Shown here one piece after another: positions 56,470-64,000 of a DNA stretch of 64,000 nucleotides (positions are counted from its first letter, which is position 1; every line of letters starts with the position of its first letter). The position numbers and the translations under genes were made by a program. The notes beneath the pieces are model-generated. The model had not been told where the DNA came from. It did no database searches and was given only the letters and a program-made list of their open reading frames with translations. The DNA comes from Peptostreptococcus equinus (GTDB lineage: Bacteria > Bacillota > Clostridia > Peptostreptococcales > Peptostreptococcaceae), in assembly GCF_027125355.1 (NCBI RefSeq), contig NZ_CP114052.1, forward strand, positions 806,001 to 870,000, read 5' to 3'.

Positions 56470-56949
56470 ATGTCAAAAGAATTAGTAAAAGAAAGAGTTG
56501 TAGAATATTTGATTAAAGAGCTTAATGTACCTGAAGATATGATTGAAATAGATACACCATTATCAGAATATGAGGAAGGTGTAGAAGGTACACTTGACAT
56601 CACAGTAGTAGCACTTGATGAAGATGATTGTTTATTACCTTTAATGGTAATTCATTGTTTAGATGATGATATTGACTTAGACGAACAGGTTGTAGAGGGT
56701 CAAATGGACTTTTTAGAACTGATTGATGAAACTACTCATGTTGGTAGAATGATTCTTACAAACGGTGATCAAATGATGTATGCAGATTGGAATGGAACTG
56801 AATTAGAGGATGAAGAAGCTCTTCCTACATATGATAAGATGATAGAAGAGTATAAAGCAACTGAAAAAGAATATAAAGATTATGTGGCTGAACATCCAGA
56901 TTATCTAGAAGAACATGACCACGACCATGATAATCATCACGAGAACTAA
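56470..56949 (+). CDS. Small acidic protein resembling orphan HsdR-N-terminal-like proteins
   Basis: 159 residues from ATG 56470, after AAGGAGAA; a longer frame from 56416 has no ribosome site. The core KERVVEYLIKELNVPEDMIE, LDITVVAL and VGRMILTNGDQMMYADW recalls stand-alone proteins annotated as type I restriction HsdR N-terminal domains (PD-(D/E)xK fold). The usual E-x-K catalytic pair is not evident after the LDI strand, so nuclease activity is doubtful. The last 30 residues are acidic and histidine-rich (EEHDHDHDNHHEN), perhaps metal-binding. No methylase or specificity subunit is nearby. Confidence 0.5.
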   Translation: MSKELVKERVVEYLIKELNVPEDMIEIDTPLSEYEEGVEGTLDITVVALDEDDCLLPLMVIHCLDDDIDLDEQVVEGQMDFLELIDETTHVGRMILTNGDQMMYADWNGTELEDEEALPTYDKMIEEYKATEKEYKDYVAEHPDYLEEHDHDHDNHHEN

Positions 56950-57017
56950 AAAATATAATACTAATTTAGATAATTATTATATAAATTAGTATTATACGAT
57001 AAATTATTGTATTTCAT

Positions 57018-57053
57018 ATAAAAAGCTGTAAACAATTGTTTACAGCTTTTTAT
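57018..57053. terminator. Bidirectional terminator
   Basis: A 36-base perfect palindrome (18-base arms meeting at 57035/57036) flanked by A and T runs. It is shared with the converging deacetylase gene. Confidence 0.85.
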
Positions 57054-57093
57054 TATTTGTCATTATAATCATTTTAAATTCTAATTTTTGTAA

Positions 57094-58236
57094 TTACACT
57101 AAAGTCTTAAATTCATATCCTTGAGATTTATAGTATTTTATAATATTGTCTAAGTATTTGACTGTTTCTTCTTTTCCATAAGTATCATGCATTAAAAGAA
57201 CTATTAAATTTTTACCTTTAGATTCTTTAACTGCGAAGTCATATAATGCTTTAGCATCTTTCTTTGGTGGTTCTGCATCGCCATTTAAACTATTCCAATC
57301 CATTGATACCATATCATTTGCAATGAAGTAATTATTTAAAGGTTCTGTTTTTTGCCATGACATCTGCCCACCAGGACATCTTATAACTCTTGTTGTAAAA
57401 TTAGGCATTCCTAGAGATTCTTGAATCTTTTTTTCATTTTTCTTTATATCGCTTAAAAAATTCTTTTCATTGTATATTCTCTTCGGATATAAGAAAGTGT
57501 AATCATGTGAATAGGAATGATTGCCTATAGCCATACCATTATCATACAACTGTCTAAGGATCTGAGGAGCGCCATCAATAGTTTGTGCTTTACCAGTTAC
57601 AAAGAAAGTTCCCTTTACATTGTTGTCATTCAATATTTTCAAAACTTTAGGGGTATTTGTTGTTGAAGGTCCATCATCAAATGTCAAAAAAACTTCTTTT
57701 TTGCCATTATTATCAATATCGTAAGTATTTAATGAATTCCATACTTTAGCAGCATCTACACCATATATTTTTTTTGCGTCTTCTTTCTGACCAATTACAG
57801 CTTTATTTTTATTATTTTTTTCATCTAACATTTTTTCAAATTCTAGATTAGTCTTATTGTCAGCATTAATATCTGCTGAACTAGGATTTAATTTATATGC
57901 TACAAATATGCCGACACATAGAAGAATAGATAATAATATAATTATAAAAAGAATTGTTTTTTTAGTTTTATTTTTCTTTTTATCTTTAAGTTTTTGTATT
58001 CTGTTATGCTTTGCATATATATCGGTATTTCTTATAGAGTTCATATCTTCATCAATTATATTAGATTCTTTAGCTTGGTCTAATACTATTTCATCATCTG
58101 AAATTGATTCTTCTGTAATAGCATTATTGTCTAAAGGTTCAAATTCTCTTGTGAGTTCAATATCCTCTGAATCTACTTTTTTATTTTTACTATTATTAAT
58201 GTCTTCTTGTGTGACAATTCTATCATCATTATCCAT
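57094..58236 (-). CDS. Membrane-anchored polysaccharide deacetylase (NodB family)
   Basis: 380 residues. An acidic cytoplasmic N-terminus (1-75), basic stop (76-93) and one membrane helix (94-114) put a NodB domain (about 178-378) outside. Catalytic motifs: TFDDGP (185-190), metal histidines in HSYSH (H240, H244), RCPGG, and LLMHDTYGKEE near the end. It probably removes acetyl groups from peptidoglycan N-acetylglucosamine, giving lysozyme resistance. A different glycan substrate is possible. The unusually long acidic tail inside could bind a partner. Confidence 0.9.
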   Translation of the reverse strand: MDNDDRIVTQEDINNSKNKKVDSEDIELTREFEPLDNNAITEESISDDEIVLDQAKESNIIDEDMNSIRNTDIYAKHNRIQKLKDKKKNKTKKTILFIIILLSILLCVGIFVAYKLNPSSADINADNKTNLEFEKMLDEKNNKNKAVIGQKEDAKKIYGVDAAKVWNSLNTYDIDNNGKKEVFLTFDDGPSTTNTPKVLKILNDNNVKGTFFVTGKAQTIDGAPQILRQLYDNGMAIGNHSYSHDYTFLYPKRIYNEKNFLSDIKKNEKKIQESLGMPNFTTRVIRCPGGQMSWQKTEPLNNYFIANDMVSMDWNSLNGDAEPPKKDAKALYDFAVKESKGKNLIVLLMHDTYGKEETVKYLDNIIKYYKSQGYEFKTLV

Positions 58237-58441
58237 TTTTTTTTGACCTCCTTATTTGTTGCAAAAATACTATGAAAATTATTCGCGTTCTTTATACTAT
58301 TATTATACACAATTTAAATAAATAAAACAGTAAAAAATATTAAAGATAATCTTAATTTTTGTTTAAATTAAGTTATTTTGTTGTATAATACTATTATGGT
58401 AAAATTTGGGAATATTTATTTGTAAGTTGTGAGGTGTGAGT

Positions 58442-58930
58442 ATGAGAAGATACAAATGTAAAGAATGCGGTTATATACATATAGGTGATAGTGCTCCAGA
58501 TGTATGTCCTGTATGCGCATACGATTCTGAAGTTTTTTTCTTGATGGATGAGGAGAATATAAAGAAAGAAAATGAGTATTTTGAAATGATTGATTCACCA
58601 AATCCAGAACTCTTGAAGAAGATGAGAAAGCAACTCGACAGTGTAAGTAGACTATCATCTGTAGTCTGGTCTATGTATAATCAAGCCTTAAATGAAGGTA
58701 AAAACGATATGGCTCAAGAATTTAGGGATATATCGGCAAAACTTACTAGACAATCTTCAGTTTTCGTTATGTTTTTAGGTGAATTTTTAGAATTTAATAG
58801 TGAAGCTAATATGGAAGAGTTAAAAAACCAGTTAAATAAAATTAATTTAAAAAATCAAGAAATTATAAATTTGCTAATAGAAGATGGAAATGATAATGAA
58901 GCTGAAATATTAAGTAATATAATGAAATAA
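58442..58930 (+). CDS. Rubredoxin-headed helical protein of unknown function
   Basis: 162 residues from ATG 58442, 5 bases after GAGGTG; a GTG two codons earlier overlaps that site. The first 30 residues form a rubredoxin-like knuckle, C6-x2-C9-GY and CPVC (C22, C25), binding one iron. The remaining 130 residues are helical but contain no E-x2-H motif and no histidine after H13, so a rubrerythrin diiron site is absent. It might be an electron carrier or redox sensor. Stand-alone gene, convergent with pyrC. Confidence 0.7.
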   Translation: MRRYKCKECGYIHIGDSAPDVCPVCAYDSEVFFLMDEENIKKENEYFEMIDSPNPELLKKMRKQLDSVSRLSSVVWSMYNQALNEGKNDMAQEFRDISAKLTRQSSVFVMFLGEFLEFNSEANMEELKNQLNKINLKNQEIINLLIEDGNDNEAEILSNIMK

Positions 58931-58941
58931 TATTTTAGCTG

Positions 58942-59002
58942 AATAAATAGAAAAAGTCTAACCTTGAGATATAATCTTATCGTTGGACTTTTTCTATTTA
59001 TT
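58942..59002. terminator. Bidirectional terminator
   Basis: A 21-bp stem (58942-58962 with 58982-59002, one wobble) with a 19-nt loop and A/T-rich flanks. It is shared with pyrC. Confidence 0.88.
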
Positions 59003-59020
59003 ATTATATAGTATACATAT

Positions 59021-60304
59021 TTATTTATTTAAATCTGAATCTGAGTAGACAATTTTACCTGAGCATATAGTGTACTTAATCTTAGCAGGTAATTTCCAAT
59101 TTATAAAAGGTGAATTGGATGATTTAGAGTAAAATTTGTCAGTAACAACATATTCTTCATTAGGATTGAATATACAAATATCAGCTACTTTTCCATGACT
59201 AATATCTCCTCTATCAAGTTTATAATGTTTTGATGGATTTATAGTAAGTTTAGAAAGCATATGTGACATAGATAATCTACCTGTATTTACAAGCTGATCA
59301 ACTGAAAGTGATAGGGCAGTCTCTAAACCTATTATACCACTAGGAGCCTTAGAAAATTCTGTTTCTTTTTCTTCTTTTGTATGTGGGGCATGGTCTGTAG
59401 CTATTATTTCTATAGTATCGTCTATCAAACCTTGAATAATTTTTTCTCTATCTTCATGAGTTCTAAGAGGGGGATTCATTTTTGCAAGAGTTGAATATTT
59501 TTTTACATCATCCTCGGTAAGTGTAAAATGATGAGGAGTAGCCTCTGCTATAACATTTGCTCCCAATGATTTAATGTATCTAACAAAATCTACTGATACA
59601 CCAGATGAAATATGCTGAATATCTATTTTTGCACCAGTATCCAAAGCTAACATGCAATCCCTTGCTACCATAACATCTTCGGCCACTCTGGGAGCTCCTA
59701 TTAGAGATAAAGATTTAGCCACATCAGATTCGTTTATTCCATGGTTGGATATTAAACTATTATCTTCTTCATGAAGTGCAATTATAGTATCGAGTTCCTT
59801 GGCTTTAATCATTGCTTTTCTAAGTAAAGATGTATTCATCACAGGAACCCCATCATTTGTGAAGCCGATAGCACCATTTTTACTAAGAGCCTCCATGTCT
59901 ACTAGCATATCTTTAAAATCGTATGTAAGTGCTGATTCTTGATATATATTTATACAAGCTAACTCTGCTTTTTTTTGAATATTTTTTAATCTCTGAACAG
60001 AATCGGTTTTAGGGTTAGTATTTGCCATCAAAAGAACAGATGTAAAACCACCAGCGGCAGCAGCCTTTGAGCCTGAGATTATATCTTCTTTATGTGTTTG
60101 ACCAGGTTCTCTAAAATGTGCATGTATATCAATTAATCCAGGACAAACTATATATCCCTTTGCATTTATAATCTGTGCATGAGGATCATTTATTTCTTTT
60201 GCAATTGACGAAACTATACCATTTTCAATAAGTAAATCTGCTATCTCTTCAAATGAATTTGCTGGGTTTATAATTAAACCATTTTTTATTAGTAATTTTC
60301 TCAT
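59021..60304 (-). CDS. pyrC: Dihydroorotase
   Basis: 427 residues, type I amidohydrolase. It closes carbamoyl-aspartate to dihydroorotate in pyrimidine synthesis. Metal motif IDIHAHFREPGQ (H61, H63), substrate region LLMANTNPKTDS, and DHAPHTKEEK near the C-terminus are intact. AAAAGGAGA precedes the ATG. No other pyr gene is adjacent and pyrH is 20 kb away, so it is separated from the usual pyr operon. Its own promoter is not clear, and read-through from the upstream efflux operon is limited by a terminator. Confidence 0.95.
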   Translation of the reverse strand: MRKLLIKNGLIINPANSFEEIADLLIENGIVSSIAKEINDPHAQIINAKGYIVCPGLIDIHAHFREPGQTHKEDIISGSKAAAAGGFTSVLLMANTNPKTDSVQRLKNIQKKAELACINIYQESALTYDFKDMLVDMEALSKNGAIGFTNDGVPVMNTSLLRKAMIKAKELDTIIALHEEDNSLISNHGINESDVAKSLSLIGAPRVAEDVMVARDCMLALDTGAKIDIQHISSGVSVDFVRYIKSLGANVIAEATPHHFTLTEDDVKKYSTLAKMNPPLRTHEDREKIIQGLIDDTIEIIATDHAPHTKEEKETEFSKAPSGIIGLETALSLSVDQLVNTGRLSMSHMLSKLTINPSKHYKLDRGDISHGKVADICIFNPNEEYVVTDKFYSKSSNSPFINWKLPAKIKYTICSGKIVYSDSDLNK

Positions 60305-60331
60305 AAAGATCTCCTTTTATTTGCTTATTTT

Positions 60332-60364
60332 TAAAAAAGAGATTGATCTATTAGATCAATCTCT
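60332..60364 (-). terminator. Terminator of the MacAB-like operon
   Basis: 13-base arms (60338-60350 and 60352-60364) around one base, followed on the minus strand by a run of six T's. It separates the efflux genes from pyrC. Confidence 0.88.
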
Positions 60365-60369
60365 AAATA

Positions 60370-61635
60370 TTATTTATATATAACTTTGATAGGATCCAAC
60401 TTGGAAGCTTTATAAGCAGGCACTAATCCGAATATTATACCTGTTAGTGCGATAGCTAAAAACGCGTATAAGAAACTATTAAAGCTTGGTATGGGCTTAA
60501 ATGGAAGTATATTTCTAGAGTGTATTGTTACAGCATATCCTACAAATAAACCTAAGATACCTCCACAAGCAGTAATGAATACTGATTCTATTAAAAATTG
60601 GAATAGGATGGTTCTAGGTTTGGCACCTAGAGCTCTTCTAATACCTATTTCTATATTTCTTTCCATTACAGAAACATACATTATATTCATTATACCAACA
60701 CCACCGACTACCATTGATACTATAGTAATAATCATAACGAATTTATCTATACCTTTTGTTATAGCTTCAGTTGATTCTTGTATAGTGCTTTGACTTTGGA
60801 TATTATAATTTCCACTAACTTTAGGATGAAGGGCATTTACTTGCTTTAATACTTCTTTAGATACTTTATCAACGTCTGCATCATCTTCAACATCAATTTT
60901 TAAATTATTTATTTCGCCTTTTTGATAAATAGCACCTGTTAAAATATCATAAGGTTTTTTGGGAATTATACAAGATGGTTGAATAGCGTCAAAGCTGGTT
61001 TTTTTTCTAAATTCTTTTTCAGCTCGATCGTATACAATATCTAAATCATACACACCAATCACTTCATAAACTAAATTATTAATGTTTACACCTTTACCAA
61101 GGGGAGACTTATCTTTGAATAAGTCTTTTTTAACTTTATTATTAATAACTATAACATTCCTATTTTCATCTTCCTTAGTTATAGACTTACCTTCTATAAT
61201 TTTGTATTTTTTTTCAGCGTTATGAGCTATAACACCAGTTGCAGATGCTTTATCAAAAAATGATATCTTAGCTTGGTACATATTTTCATCAAAACCAGCA
61301 AACAATTGAATAGGCTTAGCTGAAGGTGTGATTTTTTTTACACCCTTTACATTTGATAAAACTTGCAAATCACTAGGATTAAAAGGTTGAACTAGCTTAG
61401 AATCTAAATCTTCTTGTATGTAACCATCATTTGTTTTTTCTTGATAATAAATTACTGCTGTTCTTGGAGCTATATTTTGAAAAGTGTTTTTAAATAGTTT
61501 GCTCATTGCATTACCTACAGAACTGACAAAAACTACAGAAGTAATACCAATTATTAGCCAAATAAAGGCGATGATTAGTCTCAGCTTATGGCCTTTTAAA
61601 TTTGAGATGGAGTTCTTTAGTAATGTAAATATCAT
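60370..61635 (-). CDS. MacB/YknZ-like ABC permease (FtsX family)
   Basis: 421 residues. One N-terminal helix, a large external MacB periplasmic-core domain (about 45-290) and three C-terminal helices of the FtsX fold. NIEIGRRALGAKPRTILFQF (written here without one duplicate residue) marks the coupling region. It works with the ATPase encoded upstream (2-base gap) and the adaptor before that. In Gram-positives the YknXYZ system of this type expels antimicrobial peptides. The actual substrate is unknown. Confidence 0.88.
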   Translation of the reverse strand: MIFTLLKNSISNLKGHKLRLIIAFIWLIIGITSVVFVSSVGNAMSKLFKNTFQNIAPRTAVIYYQEKTNDGYIQEDLDSKLVQPFNPSDLQVLSNVKGVKKITPSAKPIQLFAGFDENMYQAKISFFDKASATGVIAHNAEKKYKIIEGKSITKEDENRNVIVINNKVKKDLFKDKSPLGKGVNINNLVYEVIGVYDLDIVYDRAEKEFRKKTSFDAIQPSCIIPKKPYDILTGAIYQKGEINNLKIDVEDDADVDKVSKEVLKQVNALHPKVSGNYNIQSQSTIQESTEAITKGIDKFVMIITIVSMVVGGVGIMNIMYVSVMERNIEIGIRRALGAKPRTILFQFLIESVFITACGGILGLFVGYAVTIHSRNILPFKPIPSFNSFLYAFLAIALTGIIFGLVPAYKASKLDPIKVIYK

Positions 61636-61637
61636 AA

Positions 61638-62324
61638 TTAAAGACCTCCTTTATTAAATACACCATCTTTAAGTGTGACAACTTTACTTGCATATTTAGT
61701 CATATCATGGTCATGCGTGACCATAATAATAGTTGTACCAGATTTGTTTAGTTTACTTAGAAGATTCATGATATCTTCACCAGTTTCACTATCGAGTGCA
61801 CCAGTTGGTTCATCTGCAAAGATAATGCTTGGATTGTTTACCAAAGCTCTTGCGATTGCAACTCTTTGTTTTTGACCACCTGATAGGTGATTAGGGAAAC
61901 TATTAGCTTTTTCCAGCAAGCCAACATCATATAATCTTGATTCTATTAATTTTTTTCTTTCATTTTTATTTTTATGTCCACTATAAAGAAGTGGAACTTC
62001 AATATTTTGCCAGACATTTAAAGTTTCGATTAAATTAAATTGCTGAAATACATATCCGATTTTATGTGCCCTTAATTCAGAACGTTTATTCTCACTAAGA
62101 TTGCTTACATCTTGTGATTCAAATATAAACTTTCCTTCGTCAAGCTTGTCTAAAAAACCTAAAATATTTAGTAGGGTAGTCTTACCGCTACCAGATTTAC
62201 CCATAATCATTAAGAATTCTCCAGACTGAATTTCTAAATTAATATTTTTTAATACATGAAGTTTTTCTTTCCCTACTTTATAATACTTCTGTACATCTTT
62301 TAATTCTATTTGTATATTAGTCAT
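61638..62324 (-). CDS. MacB/YknY-like ABC transporter ATPase
   Basis: 228 residues. Walker A is GKSGSGKTT (42-50), followed by the Q-loop FQQFNLIETL, the LSGGQKQR signature and the Walker B FADEPTGALDSETG typical of the LolD/MacB/FtsE group. It forms the motor of a mechanotransmission-type exporter with the permease that follows. The start is 11 bases after the adaptor stop. Confidence 0.93.
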   Translation of the reverse strand: MTNIQIELKDVQKYYKVGKEKLHVLKNINLEIQSGEFLMIMGKSGSGKTTLLNILGFLDKLDEGKFIFESQDVSNLSENKRSELRAHKIGYVFQQFNLIETLNVWQNIEVPLLYSGHKNKNERKKLIESRLYDVGLLEKANSFPNHLSGGQKQRVAIARALVNNPSIIFADEPTGALDSETGEDIMNLLSKLNKSGTTIIMVTHDHDMTKYASKVVTLKDGVFNKGGL

Positions 62325-62335
62325 TATAACACCTA

Positions 62336-63451
62336 TTATTCTGATTTTTTATCATCTTTAGAATTGTTTTGAATTTTTGGGACCGTATCTCCATCTTTCA
62401 TATTTTTAGTAGGGTTCTTAATCACTATGTCATTTTGATTTAACTTTCCTGTAACAGTCGCATAATTTTCATCTTCAGTTACTATTTCTATGTTCACTTT
62501 AGTTAATATACCATCAACATCAGTAAATACATATATTTCGTTGTTATCTTTTATAATTGAACTAGATGGAACTTTATGTTTATCAGTATTTATTTCTATA
62601 GTAGCTTGTGTATGATAACCATCTACTATTCCTTCTTGAGTATCAAAAGATAGAACTACATCATAAAAAGATACCGAAGGAGAAGCTTGACCTGTAGCTT
62701 GGCTTGCATCAGCTATTGCAGAGCTTGGTGAACTAGTAGGCCTTTCAGAAATATAAGAAACTCTTCCTTTTACAACTTCACCTGTTGATAATAAAGTGAC
62801 ATTCGCTGTCATATCAAGTTTGATTTTCGATAGATCCTGTTCTGCTAAAGTTCCATTCATTACATAGTCTACTGTCTGTATTGCCATTAAATTTGATTTT
62901 TCTCCTAAAGAACTTGTATTTTTGTTATTGTTTAAATAAACCTTACCGTCCATTGGGGATTTTATTTTAGTATATGCTTTAGCATTTAAAGCAGAAAGAG
63001 TGTTATTGAGTGAAGCTATTTGACCATTAATACTAATCAGTCCTGGATCATCACTCTTCAGCGTATTTCTTTGTCTGTTTAGGCTATCTATCTGACTTTT
63101 AACATTTGCTATTTCAGATATAGCAGTTTCATCCTTAACTATATATAATACATCATCTTTCTTTACAGTCTGACCTTGGCTAACTCTAATATCAGGAGTT
63201 ACACCATTTGATGGTGCAGGTATAGATTTACTTTCTCTAGGCACTACAATACCATTTATAAATACTTTTTCATTTTCAGGAACAGTGTAGGTCTGTACAC
63301 TTTGCTCCGGTTTTTGATTTAAATTATTATATACAACTAGACCTCCAACAACTAAAAAAAGTGATATTATCAAACAACCAATTATTACTTGAGTTTTTCT
63401 ATCAGTTTTTACTTTGTCAATGAACAGTCTACATTTATCTTTAAAAGACAT
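62336..63451 (-). CDS. HlyD/MacA-like membrane-fusion adaptor
   Basis: 371 residues from ATG 63451, 4 bases after GGAGGTT; an upstream in-frame start has no site. One N-terminal membrane helix (about 18-40) is followed by a lipoyl-like half and a short coiled-coil hairpin (about 100-150). A second lipoyl half (AYTKIKSPMDGKVYLN) and beta-barrel domains complete the MacA/YknX architecture. The short hairpin suits a cell without an outer membrane. It is the first gene of the three-gene efflux operon; the C-terminal tail is lysine/aspartate-rich. Confidence 0.88.
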   Translation of the reverse strand: MSFKDKCRLFIDKVKTDRKTQVIIGCLIISLFLVVGGLVVYNNLNQKPEQSVQTYTVPENEKVFINGIVVPRESKSIPAPSNGVTPDIRVSQGQTVKKDDVLYIVKDETAISEIANVKSQIDSLNRQRNTLKSDDPGLISINGQIASLNNTLSALNAKAYTKIKSPMDGKVYLNNNKNTSSLGEKSNLMAIQTVDYVMNGTLAEQDLSKIKLDMTANVTLLSTGEVVKGRVSYISERPTSSPSSAIADASQATGQASPSVSFYDVVLSFDTQEGIVDGYHTQATIEINTDKHKVPSSSIIKDNNEIYVFTDVDGILTKVNIEIVTEDENYATVTGKLNQNDIVIKNPTKNMKDGDTVPKIQNNSKDDKKSE

Positions 63452-63591
63452 TTCAACCTCCGCATCTAAAAGGATTAACAATCATTACAATATAATCCAA
63501 TCTCATTTTTTATCTATACTTATTTTATATTAATAAAAAGCAAAATACAAGTTTATATAGAAGATAAATAATAAATATTTGCGAAAAAAAC

Positions 63592-63643
63592 AAAAAACAT
63601 CTTTATAATTCAATTGCTTGTAAACACTTGAAATAAAGATGTT
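63592..63643 (-). terminator. Terminator of the sulfurtransferase gene
   Basis: Near-perfect arms (63596-63613 and 63628-63643) with a T run on the minus strand (A's at 63593-63598). It lies 60-100 bases after the sulfurtransferase stop. Confidence 0.75.
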
Positions 63644-63650
63644 CTGAGAC

Positions 63651-63697
63651 TATAATATATGAAACTAAAATATTAATGATTATAATATATGAAACTA
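63651..63697. repeat. Short direct repeat
   Basis: The 17-mer TATAATATATGAAACTA occurs at 63651-63667 and 63681-63697, a 30-base period, downstream of the sulfurtransferase gene. Confidence 0.6.
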
Positions 63698-63700
63698 TTT

Positions 63701-64000
63701 TTAGTTATTTTCATCGCCTGTTGCAATTTGATTATCATTATAACTTATCCAATCAGAAAAGCTACCAGGATAAATTTTGTAAGGGATTTCTGCAATATCT
63801 AGAGCTAAAGCATTTACCATTAATGAAATGCCTGAACCACAATATACTATAATTTCCTTTTTAGGATCTAGATTTTGGAAATGTTTTTGTAATTCCTCCT
63901 TGCTTTTAAAAGAAGACTTATCGATGTTTTCTAAATCCATTGTATCCATAAAAAAGTAATTAACTGCACTAGGTATATGACCAGCTACTTTGTCTACAGG
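63701..64000 (-). CDS. Thiosulfate/3-mercaptopyruvate sulfurtransferase, C-terminal part
   Basis: The frame is open to the window end, so this is the last 99 residues of a rhodanese protein. GHIPSAVNYFFM near the window edge is the CH2A-type rhodanese motif. The catalytic loop VYCGSGISLMV carries the persulfide cysteine; CGSG-type loops are typical of two-domain SseA-like enzymes. It transfers sulfane sulfur to cyanide or other thiols. An internal ATG at 63949 should not be taken as the start. Confidence 0.85.
   Translation of the reverse strand, partial: PVDKVAGHIPSAVNYFFMDTMDLENIDKSSFKSKEELQKHFQNLDPKKEIIVYCGSGISLMVNALALDIAEIPYKIYPGSFSDWISYNDNQIATGDENN

Noticed and set aside
1..64000. CRISPR arrays, tRNA, rRNA, transposase or integrase genes, toxin-antitoxin pairs
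   Set aside because: No regularly spaced repeats, no tRNA-like cloverleaf with CCA or T-loop core, and no recognisable transposase, recombinase or toxin-antitoxin protein was seen on either strand.

Overview
This window looks like core chromosome from a low-GC Gram-positive anaerobe. The A+T-rich sequence, strong Shine-Dalgarno sites, type III glutamine synthetase, S-box riboswitch, Gram-positive-type LexA boxes and gene content fit the class Clostridia. I infer Peptostreptococcaceae, possibly Peptostreptococcus; this comes from protein character and was not checked by database search. I see no rRNA, tRNA, CRISPR array, prophage or insertion sequence.

Region 1 (1-12.2 kb, + strand) carries the 3' part of pnp, an M16 peptidase, ftsK/spoIIIE, rimO, pgsA, SOS-boxed recA, rny (RNase Y, with a puzzling start site) and a helicase-like protein with damaged motor motifs. 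Region 2 (12.2-23.9 kb) is a mosaic of short transcription units: uppP, a MarR regulator, an aminotransferase, a GalT/HIT protein, glutamine synthetase III, a pyridoxal-kinase-like enzyme, a cold-shock protein, a TcyP-like symporter, a CBS protein, two small membrane proteins and a parvulin. Region 3 (24-35.8 kb) holds a heterodimeric ABC exporter with an AI-2E family protein, a membrane thioredoxin and a sortase, followed by a Crp/Fnr regulator, fused MsrAB, a YsnF/DUF2382 stress protein, AlaX and two small membrane proteins.

Region 4 (36-45.6 kb) has a membrane-anchored predicted pseudokinase, rpsB (with a structured leader)-tsf, pyrH-frr and uppS-cdsA. These face dxr-rseP-ispG, which are on the opposite strand, whereas many Firmicutes have this block collinear. 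A 59-base hairpin sits where cdsA and ispG converge. Region 5 (46-52.1 kb) has a RepL-like winged-helix protein, an unknown protein, clpB and brnQ. Region 6 (52.1-64 kb) has a SAM-I riboswitch with metNIQ, a DUF1002 secreted protein, an orphan small acidic protein, a polysaccharide deacetylase, a rubredoxin-headed protein, pyrC, a MacAB/YknXYZ-like efflux system and the 3' part of a sulfurtransferase.

Most operons are short and end at strong, often nearly loopless, bidirectional hairpins. I found no clear multi-gene defence or biosynthetic island. The best leads are single-locus oddities: the pseudokinase and structured leader before rpsB, the degenerate helicase, the RepL-like pair, the rearranged isoprenoid block and the non-canonical start region of rny.
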